A DNA stretch of 64,000 nucleotides from Polynucleobacter sp. MWH-Aus1W21 (GTDB lineage Bacteria > Pseudomonadota > Gammaproteobacteria > Burkholderiales > Burkholderiaceae), in NCBI RefSeq assembly GCF_018687275.1, contig NZ_CP061287.1, positions 558,001 through 622,000 on the forward strand, given 5' to 3'. Within the stretch, counting starts at the first letter, position 1. Each line of letters begins with the position of its first letter. The notes under the pieces are model-generated. The model did not search any database and was not told the DNA's origin. It worked only from the letters and a program-made list of their open reading frames with translations. A program made the position numbers and the translations under genes. Positions 9,664-18,637 of the stretch are shown piece by piece.

Positions 9664-11160
9664 TTACTTCAAAGAGCCTTGGCCCTGCCAATTAGTACAA
9701 AGGCTAAAGTCGAATTTAGACAAAACTCGACCAAATCGCTCAATTTCAAGGGTCTCTAAGGGCTGACATGCCTCAAAAGAGGATTTATTGCCTACCGGTA
9801 GCGAATAAGGCATACCAGACCAACTAACAAGAAGGATATTTGCCCCAATCGGAATCTCGCCAAACCAGAGGTCGAATTGATCTTGCCTCTGATCTAAGAC
9901 AAATACCGGGTTAGGTGATGCATACCAGGCAGCGCGACTACCTAAGGTCCAGTTTTGAACAGAGATGCCACTTGCTTTGGTGGCTTTAGCAAGCTCTACT
10001 GCTTTCTGGCCGGCAACTTTCCATCCATATAAATCGGCAATTGGGTTGGATTTAATCGAGGCTGTATTGATGCCTCCAGACAAGACATAAGCAAAGCCGA
10101 TGCAACACATTGCAATTTGGATGAAAAACAAAATGCGAATCCAATGACGATGTTGCATTGCCCATGCTTTTGCTAAACCAATTCCGGCAAAAGGAGCGAG
10201 ACAGAACCATGCAGGTGAGGTCCAGTGAGGAAGGCCGCCTCCACCCGCTAAGCTAGTAAAAATTACAAAAGGAATAAAAAAGAATCCTAAAAGTGCAACT
10301 AGAGAAAGTCTCGCCCCATGCATGCAGTCTTTTATAAAGATTACGCAGCCCAAGATGAAGAGTGGGCCATAGACGAAAATTTGAATGCCAATGTATGCAG
10401 CTAATCGACGCCAAAGCCATTCACCGCCGCCGCCATGAGCAAGTTGGTATTTAAAAGAAATCCAGTCATTCACCCAATTCCAATAAAGCACAGGTGAGAT
10501 GAGTAATAAGGCTGTCAACACTGCTAGCCAGAAGCCCAATTTGGTGAGCCAGGATTTGCTCGGAGAACTAAGGAATACAAATAACAATGCAAACGCAGTA
10601 AAGGCGGCAGTATATTTACTTAAGCCTGCGAGACCCAGTAAGATACCAGTAATAACCCAATCACCAATGCTGAATTGATCTTTCCTTAGCCAACGAAGTG
10701 CCATTAGCATCAGGCCAAGACTTAACGGCGCTAGCAGGGTATCGGGCAATAGGCCAATTGCCAGGACATGTAACATGGGTGCGGCAGTGATAATTAAAAC
10801 TGCCAACAGTCCGCATAAATTTGCCGATGGAAGTGCGCTGGTGAGGTAGCCAGCATTACGACCTTGAATCAGACGATGCAACTCAATCGTGACTTGATAA
10901 ACCAAATAACAAGAAATAATCCACAATAATTCAGGGATAAAACGAATAACACCTTCTAAAGAGGTCAGGGCAACCAAGGGCCACTGAATCCAGCCTACTA
11001 AAGGTGGGTGATCGAAATAGCTCCAAGCCAAATGTTGAGCATATAAAGCATAGTGAGCCTCATCCACTGAGAACTCAATTGAAAAACCTAGGGCTAAATG
11101 CACCGCTGCGGCAATAAAGACGCAGATTGCGGCCCAGCTTGAGGGTGATTGATGGCGCAT
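9664..11160 (-). CDS. ArnT-like dolichyl-phosphate-mannose-type glycosyltransferase (GT39/PMT_2)
   Basis: This 498-residue membrane glycosyltransferase has about a dozen hydrophobic segments. The diagnostic first periplasmic loop is VDEAHYALYAQHLAWSYFDHPP, with Asp33/Glu34 as the predicted catalytic acidic pair. GLSKYTA and a C-terminal periplasmic domain follow. Family members move a sugar from a polyprenyl phosphate to lipid A, protein or other acceptors. It is the first gene of the minus-strand envelope block. Confidence 0.82.
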   Translation of the reverse strand: MRHQSPSSWAAICVFIAAAVHLALGFSIEFSVDEAHYALYAQHLAWSYFDHPPLVGWIQWPLVALTSLEGVIRFIPELLWIISCYLVYQVTIELHRLIQGRNAGYLTSALPSANLCGLLAVLIITAAPMLHVLAIGLLPDTLLAPLSLGLMLMALRWLRKDQFSIGDWVITGILLGLAGLSKYTAAFTAFALLFVFLSSPSKSWLTKLGFWLAVLTALLLISPVLYWNWVNDWISFKYQLAHGGGGEWLWRRLAAYIGIQIFVYGPLFILGCVIFIKDCMHGARLSLVALLGFFFIPFVIFTSLAGGGGLPHWTSPAWFCLAPFAGIGLAKAWAMQHRHWIRILFFIQIAMCCIGFAYVLSGGINTASIKSNPIADLYGWKVAGQKAVELAKATKASGISVQNWTLGSRAAWYASPNPVFVLDQRQDQFDLWFGEIPIGANILLVSWSGMPYSLPVGNKSSFEACQPLETLEIERFGRVLSKFDFSLCTNWQGQGSLK

Positions 11161-11207
11161 GAGATGATTTTAGACTCACATTGAGCAATCTTTGGGACAA
11201 TTAAGGC

Positions 11208-12005
11208 ATGTGGAAGCGAGCCCCTTTATTTTTAATTCTCAGCACGATCCTTATTTTGGTCGGCTGTGCTGGCTTTAGTAGTGATTCAGTGCAAAACGAG
11301 GCCGGTCAACCGTTTAATCCAGACCTCCTGCCGGCTCAGGAGGAGTTGCCAAAGTTCTCTGCTGAGACAGCCCGTAACGGCATGCCAAACGGTTGGAACT
11401 TTTATCGCATAGCACCCTTTAAAAAGAATACGGTGTATCGCCTTGAGAACTATCAAGGAAAAACAGTACTGAGTGCGAATTCAAAAACTTCTGCCTCTGG
11501 GTTGGCAGTGAAGCTACGTCCGCGTCAGGCCTCAAATTTGCTTCTGCAATGGGAATGGAAAGCATTAAACCCAATCATCAATGCTGACAACGCTGATGGC
11601 TATACTGACGATGCACCTCTGCGTATTTTGGTTGCATTTGATGGCAATAAGTCCAAGCTACCCTTAAAAGAGAAAATGACTTTTGAGATGGCCAATCTCA
11701 TTAGTGGTCAAGAGATGCCTTATGCCACGCTGATGTATATCTGGTCTGGAAAATCACCTATCGAAACTATCATTACAAATGCACATACTTCTCGTATCAA
11801 AATGATTGTGGTCGATTCTGGTTGGGATAATTTAGGGCAGTGGCATAAACACCAGCGCGATTTGGCTGCTGACTATAAACGTGCGTATGGCGAAGCACCT
11901 GGTGAAGTTATTGGCATCGCCTTATTGACAGACACCGATAACACTAAGTCAGAGACGCGCGCGTTTTATGGCGATATTGAATTGATTCGCAAGAATACAA
12001 AATAA
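11208..12005 (+). CDS. DUF3047 lipoprotein
   Basis: This 265-residue exported protein has a good lipobox (LILVGC) after a hydrophobic signal. The body matches DUF3047: GWNFYRIAPFKKNTVYRLEN, RPRQASNLLLQWEWK, DDAPLRILVAFDG, TLMYIWSG, RIKMIVVDSG, and the closing GIALLTDTDNT and AFYGDIELI. The fold is predicted to be beta-rich and carbohydrate-binding-like. Function is unknown. It is divergent from the GT39 gene across 47 bases, so a shared promoter region and an envelope role are plausible. Confidence 0.8.
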   Translation: MWKRAPLFLILSTILILVGCAGFSSDSVQNEAGQPFNPDLLPAQEELPKFSAETARNGMPNGWNFYRIAPFKKNTVYRLENYQGKTVLSANSKTSASGLAVKLRPRQASNLLLQWEWKALNPIINADNADGYTDDAPLRILVAFDGNKSKLPLKEKMTFEMANLISGQEMPYATLMYIWSGKSPIETIITNAHTSRIKMIVVDSGWDNLGQWHKHQRDLAADYKRAYGEAPGEVIGIALLTDTDNTKSETRAFYGDIELIRKNTK

Positions 12006-12029
12006 GTAAAACGTATTAAAAAGATATTT

Positions 12030-14300
12030 TTAGTAGTTTGTAGGGCGCCAGCGCTTGAGTAAAAGTGCATTGCTCAAAACGCAAAAGCTAGATAGCGCCA
12101 TGGCACTTCCTGCCAGCATTGGTGAGAGATAACCAAGCGCGGCCAAAGGAATCCCGGTGGCATTAAAGATAAAAGCCCAGAATAAATTTTGCTGAATTTT
12201 TGTCCAAGTGCGCTTGGAAATATCAATCGCATTTGCAACCAATGTGGGATCGCCTCGCATTAAGGTGATGCCAGCAGCCTGCATTGCAACATCAGTACCG
12301 GTAGACATGGCCATACCAACATCTGCAGTAGCTAAGGCGGGCGCATCGTTGACACCATCACCTACCATTGCAACAAATTGGCGATGCCCATCTTTAGATT
12401 GAAGATTGCGAATAATCTCTGCTTTATCGCTTGGCATAATTTGCGCAAATACTTCCTCAATACTAATTTTTCCTGCAACGCGATTCGCTGCAGCGATGTT
12501 GTCACCAGAAAGCATTACAGCGCGAATATTGAGGTGGCGTAATGAGGTAATTGCCTCTTGAGCATTCTCTTTCAGCTCATCCCCAAATGAGAATATGGCA
12601 ATTGGCGAGGTGGGCGCTTCATTGCTCATCAAGATTGAAACAGTCTGACCGGCCTCAAAACAAGCCTGAGCCTTCCCTAGAATTTCGGCATGATGGTGAT
12701 TGCTCTCTAGGGATGCAATGCTTTGTAGGGTAAGGCTCTGCCCAGCAAGAGCGCCAGCGCTAGGTTTGCCGCTAATGCCAATGCCCGGCAATGCTCTGCT
12801 ATCGGTCGGCGTGATCGGATTCAAACCACGATGTTTAGCAGCATCCAGAAGTGCTTTTGCGAGAGGATGCTCACTACCAAGTTGAAGGCCTGCAGCTGTT
12901 GCCAGAATCTCATTCTCAGAAATGGCGCTGCTAAAAGAAATTACATTGAGTAGCCTTGGCTTCCCAGCAGTGAGTGTTCCCGTTTTGTCAAACGCGACAA
13001 TATTCAAGCGATGTGCCAACTCTAAAACTTGGGGGTCCTTAATTAAAATTCCAAAACGCGCCGCCACCCCGGTTCCTGCCATGATGGCTGCTGGCGTTGC
13101 GAGTCCTAGTGCACATGGGCAGGCAATCACAAGTACTGATACTGCTCTCAATATGGCAATAGATGTCGAGTCCAAATACAACCAGTTTGCCAATCCTGTC
13201 ATGATTGCAATCACGAGCACGCTTGGTACAAAAATAGCGCTCACCTGATCAACCAACTTTTGTATTGGTGCCTTTTGGGTTTGCGCATCTTCAACCAGGA
13301 AGATGATTTTAGAAAGTACGCTCTCAACGCCCACCGCTTGAGCCTCAATGACCAAGACACCTTCGCCATTGAGTGAGCCGCCGATGACTTTTTCTCCGAT
13401 ATGTTTTTTGACTGAATCACTTTCTCCAGTGAGTAATGATTCATCAATGTGGCTATTGCCAAGTAGGATGATGCCGTCCACTGGGATGCGCTCGCCGGGC
13501 AGAACCAAGACACGGTCTTTCGGAAATACCTGATCTAAAGGTAGATCACGAAATTGATCTAAGGCAGAGTTCTCGGTGATGACAATATCTCGTTCAATGA
13601 CTTTGGCATGCTCTGGCCATAGCTTTTGTAATGCGCGAATCGCTTCACTGGTTTGTTGCTTAGCTCTAGCCTCCAACCACTTACCTAGTAAGACCATACA
13701 AATAATGACTGCAGATCCTTCAAAGTACAGCTCATGATTTGCATGAGGTGATGCAATCATTTGATAAAGACTTAGACCATATGCTGCGCTTGTGCCAAGC
13801 GCCACTAACAAATCCATATTGCCAACACCCGACATGAGAGATTTGAAGCCTGCTTTATAAAAACGCCATCCCAAAAAGAATTGCACTGGAGTGGCAAGCA
13901 GAAGTTGCCACTTTGGCGAAGGCGCCCAATGTATGCCAAAAGGCATGAGGATCATCGGGAGAAAAAGTGGGGCAGAGAGTGCGAACCCCAGTAATACACG
14001 CCCCAAACCATCCGCCCCCCAAAACAGCTTAGAGGGTGCTGTTACTGAAATTTGATGAGGGCTACTGATTTTTGCTTCATAGCCTGTTTTTTGGACTGTG
14101 GTGATAAGGTCATTCGCATTGAGCCCAGAATCTGCTTTTAAGCGTACTTTGGCCTGTTCCGTTGCTAAATTCACGCTGGCAGCCTCTACGCCGGGCATTT
14201 TGTCCAAAGCCTTTTCAACCCTGCCTACACAAGAGGCGCAGGTCATCCCGTCGATATCCAGAGTAAATAGCTCTGATTTAGTGTCTATTTGGGGGTTCAT
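12030..14300 (-). CDS. copA: Copper-translocating P1B-type ATPase
   Basis: This ATPase exports Cu(I) from the cytoplasm. The 756 residues show one N-terminal heavy-metal domain (Cys21-Ala-Ser-Cys24 in GMTCASC), TGES (291-294), the membrane metal site Cys394-Pro-Cys396, the phosphorylated Asp438 in DKTGT, the His478-Pro479 motif (SEHPLAKAL) and GDGVNDAPA. It is divergent from copZ across about 50 bases. No CueR-type regulator gene or clear CueR palindrome is visible between them. Confidence 0.93.
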   Translation of the reverse strand: MNPQIDTKSELFTLDIDGMTCASCVGRVEKALDKMPGVEAASVNLATEQAKVRLKADSGLNANDLITTVQKTGYEAKISSPHQISVTAPSKLFWGADGLGRVLLGFALSAPLFLPMILMPFGIHWAPSPKWQLLLATPVQFFLGWRFYKAGFKSLMSGVGNMDLLVALGTSAAYGLSLYQMIASPHANHELYFEGSAVIICMVLLGKWLEARAKQQTSEAIRALQKLWPEHAKVIERDIVITENSALDQFRDLPLDQVFPKDRVLVLPGERIPVDGIILLGNSHIDESLLTGESDSVKKHIGEKVIGGSLNGEGVLVIEAQAVGVESVLSKIIFLVEDAQTQKAPIQKLVDQVSAIFVPSVLVIAIMTGLANWLYLDSTSIAILRAVSVLVIACPCALGLATPAAIMAGTGVAARFGILIKDPQVLELAHRLNIVAFDKTGTLTAGKPRLLNVISFSSAISENEILATAAGLQLGSEHPLAKALLDAAKHRGLNPITPTDSRALPGIGISGKPSAGALAGQSLTLQSIASLESNHHHAEILGKAQACFEAGQTVSILMSNEAPTSPIAIFSFGDELKENAQEAITSLRHLNIRAVMLSGDNIAAANRVAGKISIEEVFAQIMPSDKAEIIRNLQSKDGHRQFVAMVGDGVNDAPALATADVGMAMSTGTDVAMQAAGITLMRGDPTLVANAIDISKRTWTKIQQNLFWAFIFNATGIPLAALGYLSPMLAGSAMALSSFCVLSNALLLKRWRPTNY

Positions 14301-14351
14301 ATAGAAGATAATCTACTGCATGCAAGCCGTATTTACATCAAAAAGGCCTAT

Positions 14352-14546
14352 ATGTTGACTTTAAAAGTATCTGGGATGACTTGTGGAGGCTGTATTAATG
14401 CGGTCACAAGAGCAATCCAGGCCCAGGACCCTCAAGCCAAAGTTCAGGCCGACTTGGCGAGCCAGACTGTCAATCTAGAAACGACATTATCTGAAACGCA
14501 GGCCAGTCAACTCATAACAGACGCTGGCTTTCCAGTTGCTAAATAG
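14352..14546 (+). CDS. copZ: Copper chaperone CopZ-like (HMA domain)
   Basis: This 64-residue heavy-metal-associated domain has the Cu(I) motif Cys11-Gly-Gly-Cys14 in GMTCGGC. The start at ATG 14352 gives a standard CopZ length. An upstream in-frame ATG at 14289 would run back into the copA start and is rejected. The divergent arrangement with copA fits chaperone and exporter acting together: CopZ binds cytosolic Cu(I) and hands it to the ATPase. Confidence 0.9.
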   Translation: MLTLKVSGMTCGGCINAVTRAIQAQDPQAKVQADLASQTVNLETTLSETQASQLITDAGFPVAK

Positions 14547-14612
14547 CAATTGTTTAGAATGTCATTAAACCTAACAAAACCCGTAGTTTTTGTTCCTAAA
14601 GGATCGTGATTT

Positions 14613-15260
14613 ATGTTCTTCAGCAAGTTAATGCCTCACGATGGTAATTTCTTCGAGCTTTTTAACGAGCACGCTAGCAATATCGTTTCCGCCTCCGAAT
14701 CTTTCTTAAAGTTCGTCGAGCATTACAACGATGAAGCCTTGCGCGCCAAATACACGCAAGATGTTGATAAAGCAGAGCATGCTTGCGACGACGTAGTAAA
14801 AGAAGTGCATCGTCGTTTGCACAAAACGTTTATCACCCCGATCGACCGTGATCAAATTTTCTCACTCATCAATACGATGGATGACGTAGCCGATTTATTG
14901 CAAAACGGTACTGAGGCGATGCATTTATATGATGTAAAGCAAATGACCCCAGAAATGGTGCAAATGGCAGAGCTTTGTAATCAGTGCTGCATCAGTATGA
15001 AGAACGCAGTTGCTACGTTAAAAGATATATCTGATCCAGAGGTTGCCAAAGCCGCTTTGAAGACTTGTGACGAGATAGATCATTTAGAGTCAGGGGCTGA
15101 TCGCCTTTTATCTACTGCGATTACCCGCTTATTCCGCGAGGATATCGAAGTGCGCGAACTCATTAAGTGCCAGCGCATTTATGAGTTGCTTGAGGAAGTT
15201 ACCGACAAATGTGAAGACGTTGCCAATTTGGTTGAAGGCATCGTTCTTGAAAACTCTTAA
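14613..15260 (+). CDS. DUF47 PhoU-like accessory protein of phosphate transporter
   Basis: This 215-residue, all-helical DUF47/PhoU-like protein (TIGR00153 type) has an MFFSKLMPHDGNFFELFNEHA start and repeated D-x-x-E-x-x-D/E metal-binding patterns (DVDKAEHACDDV, TCDEIDHLESGADRL). DUF47 genes are found immediately before Pit transporters and are thought to modulate uptake. Here pit follows after 11 bases. AAAGGA precedes the start at good spacing. Confidence 0.9.
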   Translation: MFFSKLMPHDGNFFELFNEHASNIVSASESFLKFVEHYNDEALRAKYTQDVDKAEHACDDVVKEVHRRLHKTFITPIDRDQIFSLINTMDDVADLLQNGTEAMHLYDVKQMTPEMVQMAELCNQCCISMKNAVATLKDISDPEVAKAALKTCDEIDHLESGADRLLSTAITRLFREDIEVRELIKCQRIYELLEEVTDKCEDVANLVEGIVLENS

Positions 15261-15271
15261 GGCGAATTAAG

Positions 15272-16282
15272 TTGCCAGCGATAGAAGTAGCTTTTTGGGT
15301 TGTAGCGCTTTTAGTAGCGTTAGCGCTTGCATTCGATTTCATGAATGGTTTTCATGATGCTGCTAACTCTATTGCAACCGTAGTTTCCACCGGAGTTTTG
15401 AAGCCGCAGCAGGCGGTAGTATTTGCAGCCTTCTTTAATTTTCTGGCGATTTTCATTTTCCATTTAAGTGTTGCAGCCACAGTGGGCAAAGGCATTGTCC
15501 ATCCCTCAGCAGTTGACTTGCACGTTATCTTTGGCGCCTTGGTAGGTGCAATTGTGTGGAATGTGATTACTTGGTATTACGGTATTCCATCAAGCTCTTC
15601 CCATGCATTAATTGGCGGCTTAGTTGGTGCTGCGTTGCCAAAAGCGGGTACAGATGGTTTGGTTTGGTCAGGAATCATTAAAACAGTTTCCTTCATCTTT
15701 ATCTCACCGTTTGTTGGCTTCTTGCTTGGCTCTTTAATGATGTTGATAGTTGCTTGGGTATGCCGAAATGCAAATTTAGCCAAAACTGATCGCTGGTTCC
15801 GTCGTTTGCAATTGGTTTCTGCAAGTGCCTACAGCTTAGGTCACGGTGGTAATGATGCTCAAAAGACGATCGGTATTATTTGGCTTTTACTGATCATTAC
15901 CGGTTACGCTGAAGCTAGCGCAAAGATGCCGCCTACTTGGACAATTATTTCTTGTTATATCGCGATTGCTGCGGGAACAATGTTTGGGGGCTGGCGAATT
16001 GTAAAAACCATGGGTCAGAAGCTCACCAAACTGAAGCCAGTGGGTGGTTTCTGTGCTGAAACTGGTGGCGCCATAACTTTATTTGCGGCAACGGCAATCG
16101 GTATTCCCGTTTCCACTACCCATACCATTACTGGGGCTATTGTGGGTGTTGGCTCAACTCAAAGGGCTAGTGCGGTTCGCTGGGGGGTTGCAGGAAACAT
16201 CGTCTGGGCGTGGATCTTCACCATTCCAGCGACTGCGCTCATGTCTATGGCGGTCTATTATTTAAGTCTGCTTATTTTCTAA
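15272..16282 (+). CDS. pit: Low-affinity inorganic phosphate transporter (Pit family)
   Basis: This 336-residue membrane protein of the PiT family imports metal-phosphate with protons. Both signature repeats are visible: DFMNGFHDAANSIATVVSTG near the N-terminus and SLGHGGNDAQKTIG in the middle. SSSSHALIGG and PVSTTHTITGAIVG are the paired internal repeats. The start is TTG at 15272. The upstream DUF47 gene is its usual partner. Confidence 0.92.
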   Translation: MPAIEVAFWVVALLVALALAFDFMNGFHDAANSIATVVSTGVLKPQQAVVFAAFFNFLAIFIFHLSVAATVGKGIVHPSAVDLHVIFGALVGAIVWNVITWYYGIPSSSSHALIGGLVGAALPKAGTDGLVWSGIIKTVSFIFISPFVGFLLGSLMMLIVAWVCRNANLAKTDRWFRRLQLVSASAYSLGHGGNDAQKTIGIIWLLLIITGYAEASAKMPPTWTIISCYIAIAAGTMFGGWRIVKTMGQKLTKLKPVGGFCAETGGAITLFAATAIGIPVSTTHTITGAIVGVGSTQRASAVRWGVAGNIVWAWIFTIPATALMSMAVYYLSLLIF

Positions 16283-16367
16283 AGCGCTTTATTGCAGGTG
16301 GCTGGGGAATCTTTCAGCAAATAATTGCGGCTACGAGTAAGCTAGCGCTAATTAAGAAAAATACCAA

Positions 16368-16390
16368 AACCTAGAATCTCCTTCTAGGTT
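16368..16390 (+). terminator. Hairpin after pit, possible terminator
   Basis: A perfect 9-bp stem (AACCTAGAA / TTCTAGGTT) with loop TCTCC is followed by a short T-containing stretch. It sits 85 bases after pit and 21 bases before mrp. It separates the phosphate unit from the formate dehydrogenase maturation operon. The weak T-tail also allows a leader-hairpin role. Confidence 0.5.
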
Positions 16391-16411
16391 TATTCATATC
16401 GGGAGAAGGTT

Positions 16412-17500
16412 GTGTCGGTTACACCAGAGTTGGTCCAGGCAGCGCTCAAAGGCTTAGTTGATCCTAATACTAAAATTGACTTCGTTGCTGCAAAAAACGT
16501 TAAGAATCTCCGCGTAGAAAATGGCGACATTTCTTTGGATATCGTATTAGGTTATCCAGCAAAAAGTCAGTTTGATTCAATTCGCAAATTAGTTATTAAT
16601 GCTTTGCGTGAACTGCCTGGCGTTAAAAATGTCAGCGTCAATGTTTCTAGCCAAATAGTTGCGCATGCAGTTCAGCGTGGCGTGAAGTTATTACCCGGTG
16701 TAAAAAATATTATTGCAGTCGCTAGTGGCAAGGGTGGTGTAGGTAAATCTACAACAGCAGTGAACTTGGCTTTAGCGCTCGCTGCTGAGGGTGCACAGGT
16801 TGGTATTTTGGATGCAGACATTTACGGTCCGAGTCAGCCAATGATGTTGGGTATCACTGGTAGACCTGACTCTCTTGAAGAGAACACGATTGAGCCTATG
16901 GAGGCTTTCGGCTTGCAGGCAAGTTCAATTGGCTTCTTGATTGATGATGATGCTCCAATGGTCTGGCGTGGTCCAATGGTGACTTCTGCTCTAGAGCAGT
17001 TGCTTCGTCAAACCCGTTGGCGTGATTTGGACTATTTAATTGTGGATATGCCACCAGGTACTGGTGATATTCAATTGACTCTGGCGCAAAAAGTTCCCGT
17101 TACTGGATCAGTGATTGTTACTACACCCCAAGATATTGCGTTGTTAGATGCTCGCAAAGGTCTGAAGATGTTTGAAAAGGTAGGCGTTCCCATCATTGGC
17201 ATCATTGAAAATATGAGCACCTATGTTTGTACAAAATGCGGACACGAAGAGCATGTATTCGGTACTGGCGGTGGCCAAAAGATGTGCAAAGAGTATGGAG
17301 TGGATTTCTTAGGTGAATTGCCGCTTAACCTTTCCATTCGTGAGCAGGCTGATGCTGGCCGCCCTACAGTGGTTGCGGATCCTGACGGCGCAATTAGCGC
17401 AATATACAAAGGCATTGCTAGACAGGTTGCTATTCGTGTCGCTACTCTATCCAAAGATATGAGCAGTAAATTTCCGAACATTGTTGTTCAAAACACTTGA
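16412..17500 (+). CDS. apbC: Mrp/ApbC-family Fe-S cluster carrier ATPase
   Basis: This 362-residue P-loop Fe-S scaffold/carrier has an N-terminal MIP18-like domain (residues 1-85), a deviant Walker A GKGGVGKST (106-114), DADIYGPSQP, DMPPGTGD and a CxxC (CTKC) near residue 270 that binds the bridging cluster. The start is GTG after GGGAGAAGG. It is followed by DUF3305 after only 14 bases, so it heads the operon of formate dehydrogenase maturation genes. That suggests dedicated Fe-S supply as well as any general role. Confidence 0.93.
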   Translation: MSVTPELVQAALKGLVDPNTKIDFVAAKNVKNLRVENGDISLDIVLGYPAKSQFDSIRKLVINALRELPGVKNVSVNVSSQIVAHAVQRGVKLLPGVKNIIAVASGKGGVGKSTTAVNLALALAAEGAQVGILDADIYGPSQPMMLGITGRPDSLEENTIEPMEAFGLQASSIGFLIDDDAPMVWRGPMVTSALEQLLRQTRWRDLDYLIVDMPPGTGDIQLTLAQKVPVTGSVIVTTPQDIALLDARKGLKMFEKVGVPIIGIIENMSTYVCTKCGHEEHVFGTGGGQKMCKEYGVDFLGELPLNLSIREQADAGRPTVVADPDGAISAIYKGIARQVAIRVATLSKDMSSKFPNIVVQNT

Positions 17501-17514
17501 GGCTCTGAACATTT

Positions 17515-18048
17515 ATGCGCTTTGCTGTATTGATGCGTAAACAAAATATTGATAACCCATGGGTTTCTTATCGTTGGGTGCCTCATGAGGTGGTGCCAGA
17601 TTTGGGGCAATTTAATAGCAATCAAAACAATGCTATTTCAGGTCAGTTTCTTGGGCGCGATGCCGATGGAGAGTCTTGGCTATTTACTGGCTATGAACTT
17701 GATCTTTTTCCTGATGAGGCTGAGGGATACTATCTCAATGTTTCCGCCACAACCCCAAGTTGGTTTGTGATGTGGCGCCTTGAGGAAGATGTTAATCGAT
17801 ATGTTGACGAGCAATCTCTTGCTTTGGCGAAAGTAGAATCAACGTTCGCAGTACCACATCGTATTTGCGTTAGTTACAACGAAGCGGCTCGCTTGCTTGA
17901 TGGCGGCGAATCAGTCGACACAGTTCCCATGAGTGAACAACATACCTCTTGGCTACAAGAGTATGTCAATGACAAATATCGTCCCGAACCTAAAAAACGC
18001 CATAAGCCAGCATCATTCAAGGGTGCCCAACGCACCACGGAGGAATAA
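17515..18048 (+). CDS. DUF3305 protein of formate dehydrogenase cluster
   Basis: This 177-residue soluble protein of DUF3305 has a VLMRKQNIDNPWVSYRW start, LFPDEAEGYYLN, and a C-terminal SYNEAARLLDGGESVDTVPM. It is rich in Trp and acidic residues and has no signal peptide. DUF3305 genes accompany DUF3306 and a polyferredoxin beside proteobacterial formate dehydrogenases, and the biochemical role is not known to me. It overlaps the next gene at TAATG, which has a strong GGAGGAA ribosome site. Confidence 0.85.
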   Translation: MRFAVLMRKQNIDNPWVSYRWVPHEVVPDLGQFNSNQNNAISGQFLGRDADGESWLFTGYELDLFPDEAEGYYLNVSATTPSWFVMWRLEEDVNRYVDEQSLALAKVESTFAVPHRICVSYNEAARLLDGGESVDTVPMSEQHTSWLQEYVNDKYRPEPKKRHKPASFKGAQRTTEE

Positions 18049-18626
18049 TGGCTGACGGGTTTCTCGGACGCTGGTCTAAGCGCAAGGCAGGTTTAGAGGC
18101 TGAAGCTCTAGAGAAAAAAGTGGAGACTCCTAAAGAGCCCCCTCCAGTACCTTCTGTTGAAAATACTGCTGAAGATGCTCCTCCGCTACCCACCTTAGAA
18201 GATGTTGCGAAGATTGATCGGTTTGATCCCGATTTTTCTGCCTTTATGAAGCCAGATGTTGACCCCACTGTTCAGCAGGCTGCTTTAAAGAAAATGTTTA
18301 CTGACCCTCATTTCAACATCATGGATGGGTTGGATATCTATATTGACGATTACAGTAAACCAGATCCTCTGCCGCCAGGAATGCTAGAAAGAATGGTGCA
18401 GAGCGATATGTTGAAGCTCTTTAGTAAGTCTGTCGAAGAGTCTTCTAAAGAGGTGTCCCCTGTCTCCCAGCAAACTGAAATTCAAGCCCCTAATCCAGAG
18501 TTGGAGGCAAATGCTTTGGATGTGCAGCAGCAAACTGATTTAACATCCACACAACCAAAAATCTCCGCCCAGTTGGATGAAGTCCCTAAAGATGTGTCGA
18601 CTGAGCCTGAACAGAAAAAAACTTAA
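18048..18626 (+). CDS. DUF3306 protein of formate dehydrogenase cluster
   Basis: This 192-residue protein has the DUF3306 N-terminus (FLGRWSKRKAGLEAE), a Pro/Glu-rich linker, and the conserved core IDRFDPDFSAFMKPDVDP, ALKKMF and FNIMDGLDIYIDDY. The C-terminal 50 residues are low-complexity and acidic. It probably acts in the cytoplasm as an adaptor with DUF3305. It sits one base inside DUF3305 and 11 bases before the polyferredoxin. Confidence 0.85.
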   Translation: MADGFLGRWSKRKAGLEAEALEKKVETPKEPPPVPSVENTAEDAPPLPTLEDVAKIDRFDPDFSAFMKPDVDPTVQQAALKKMFTDPHFNIMDGLDIYIDDYSKPDPLPPGMLERMVQSDMLKLFSKSVEESSKEVSPVSQQTEIQAPNPELEANALDVQQQTDLTSTQPKISAQLDEVPKDVSTEPEQKKT

Positions 18627-18637
18627 GAAGATAGCGC

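Noticed and set aside
14289..14351. Upstream start for copZ
   Set aside because: It would start inside the copA start region and add 21 non-conserved residues. ATG 14352 gives the standard CopZ length.
14301..14351. CueR-type copper operator between copA and copZ
   Set aside because: I looked for an ACCTTCC-N7-GGAAGGT-like palindrome in the divergent gap and saw none.
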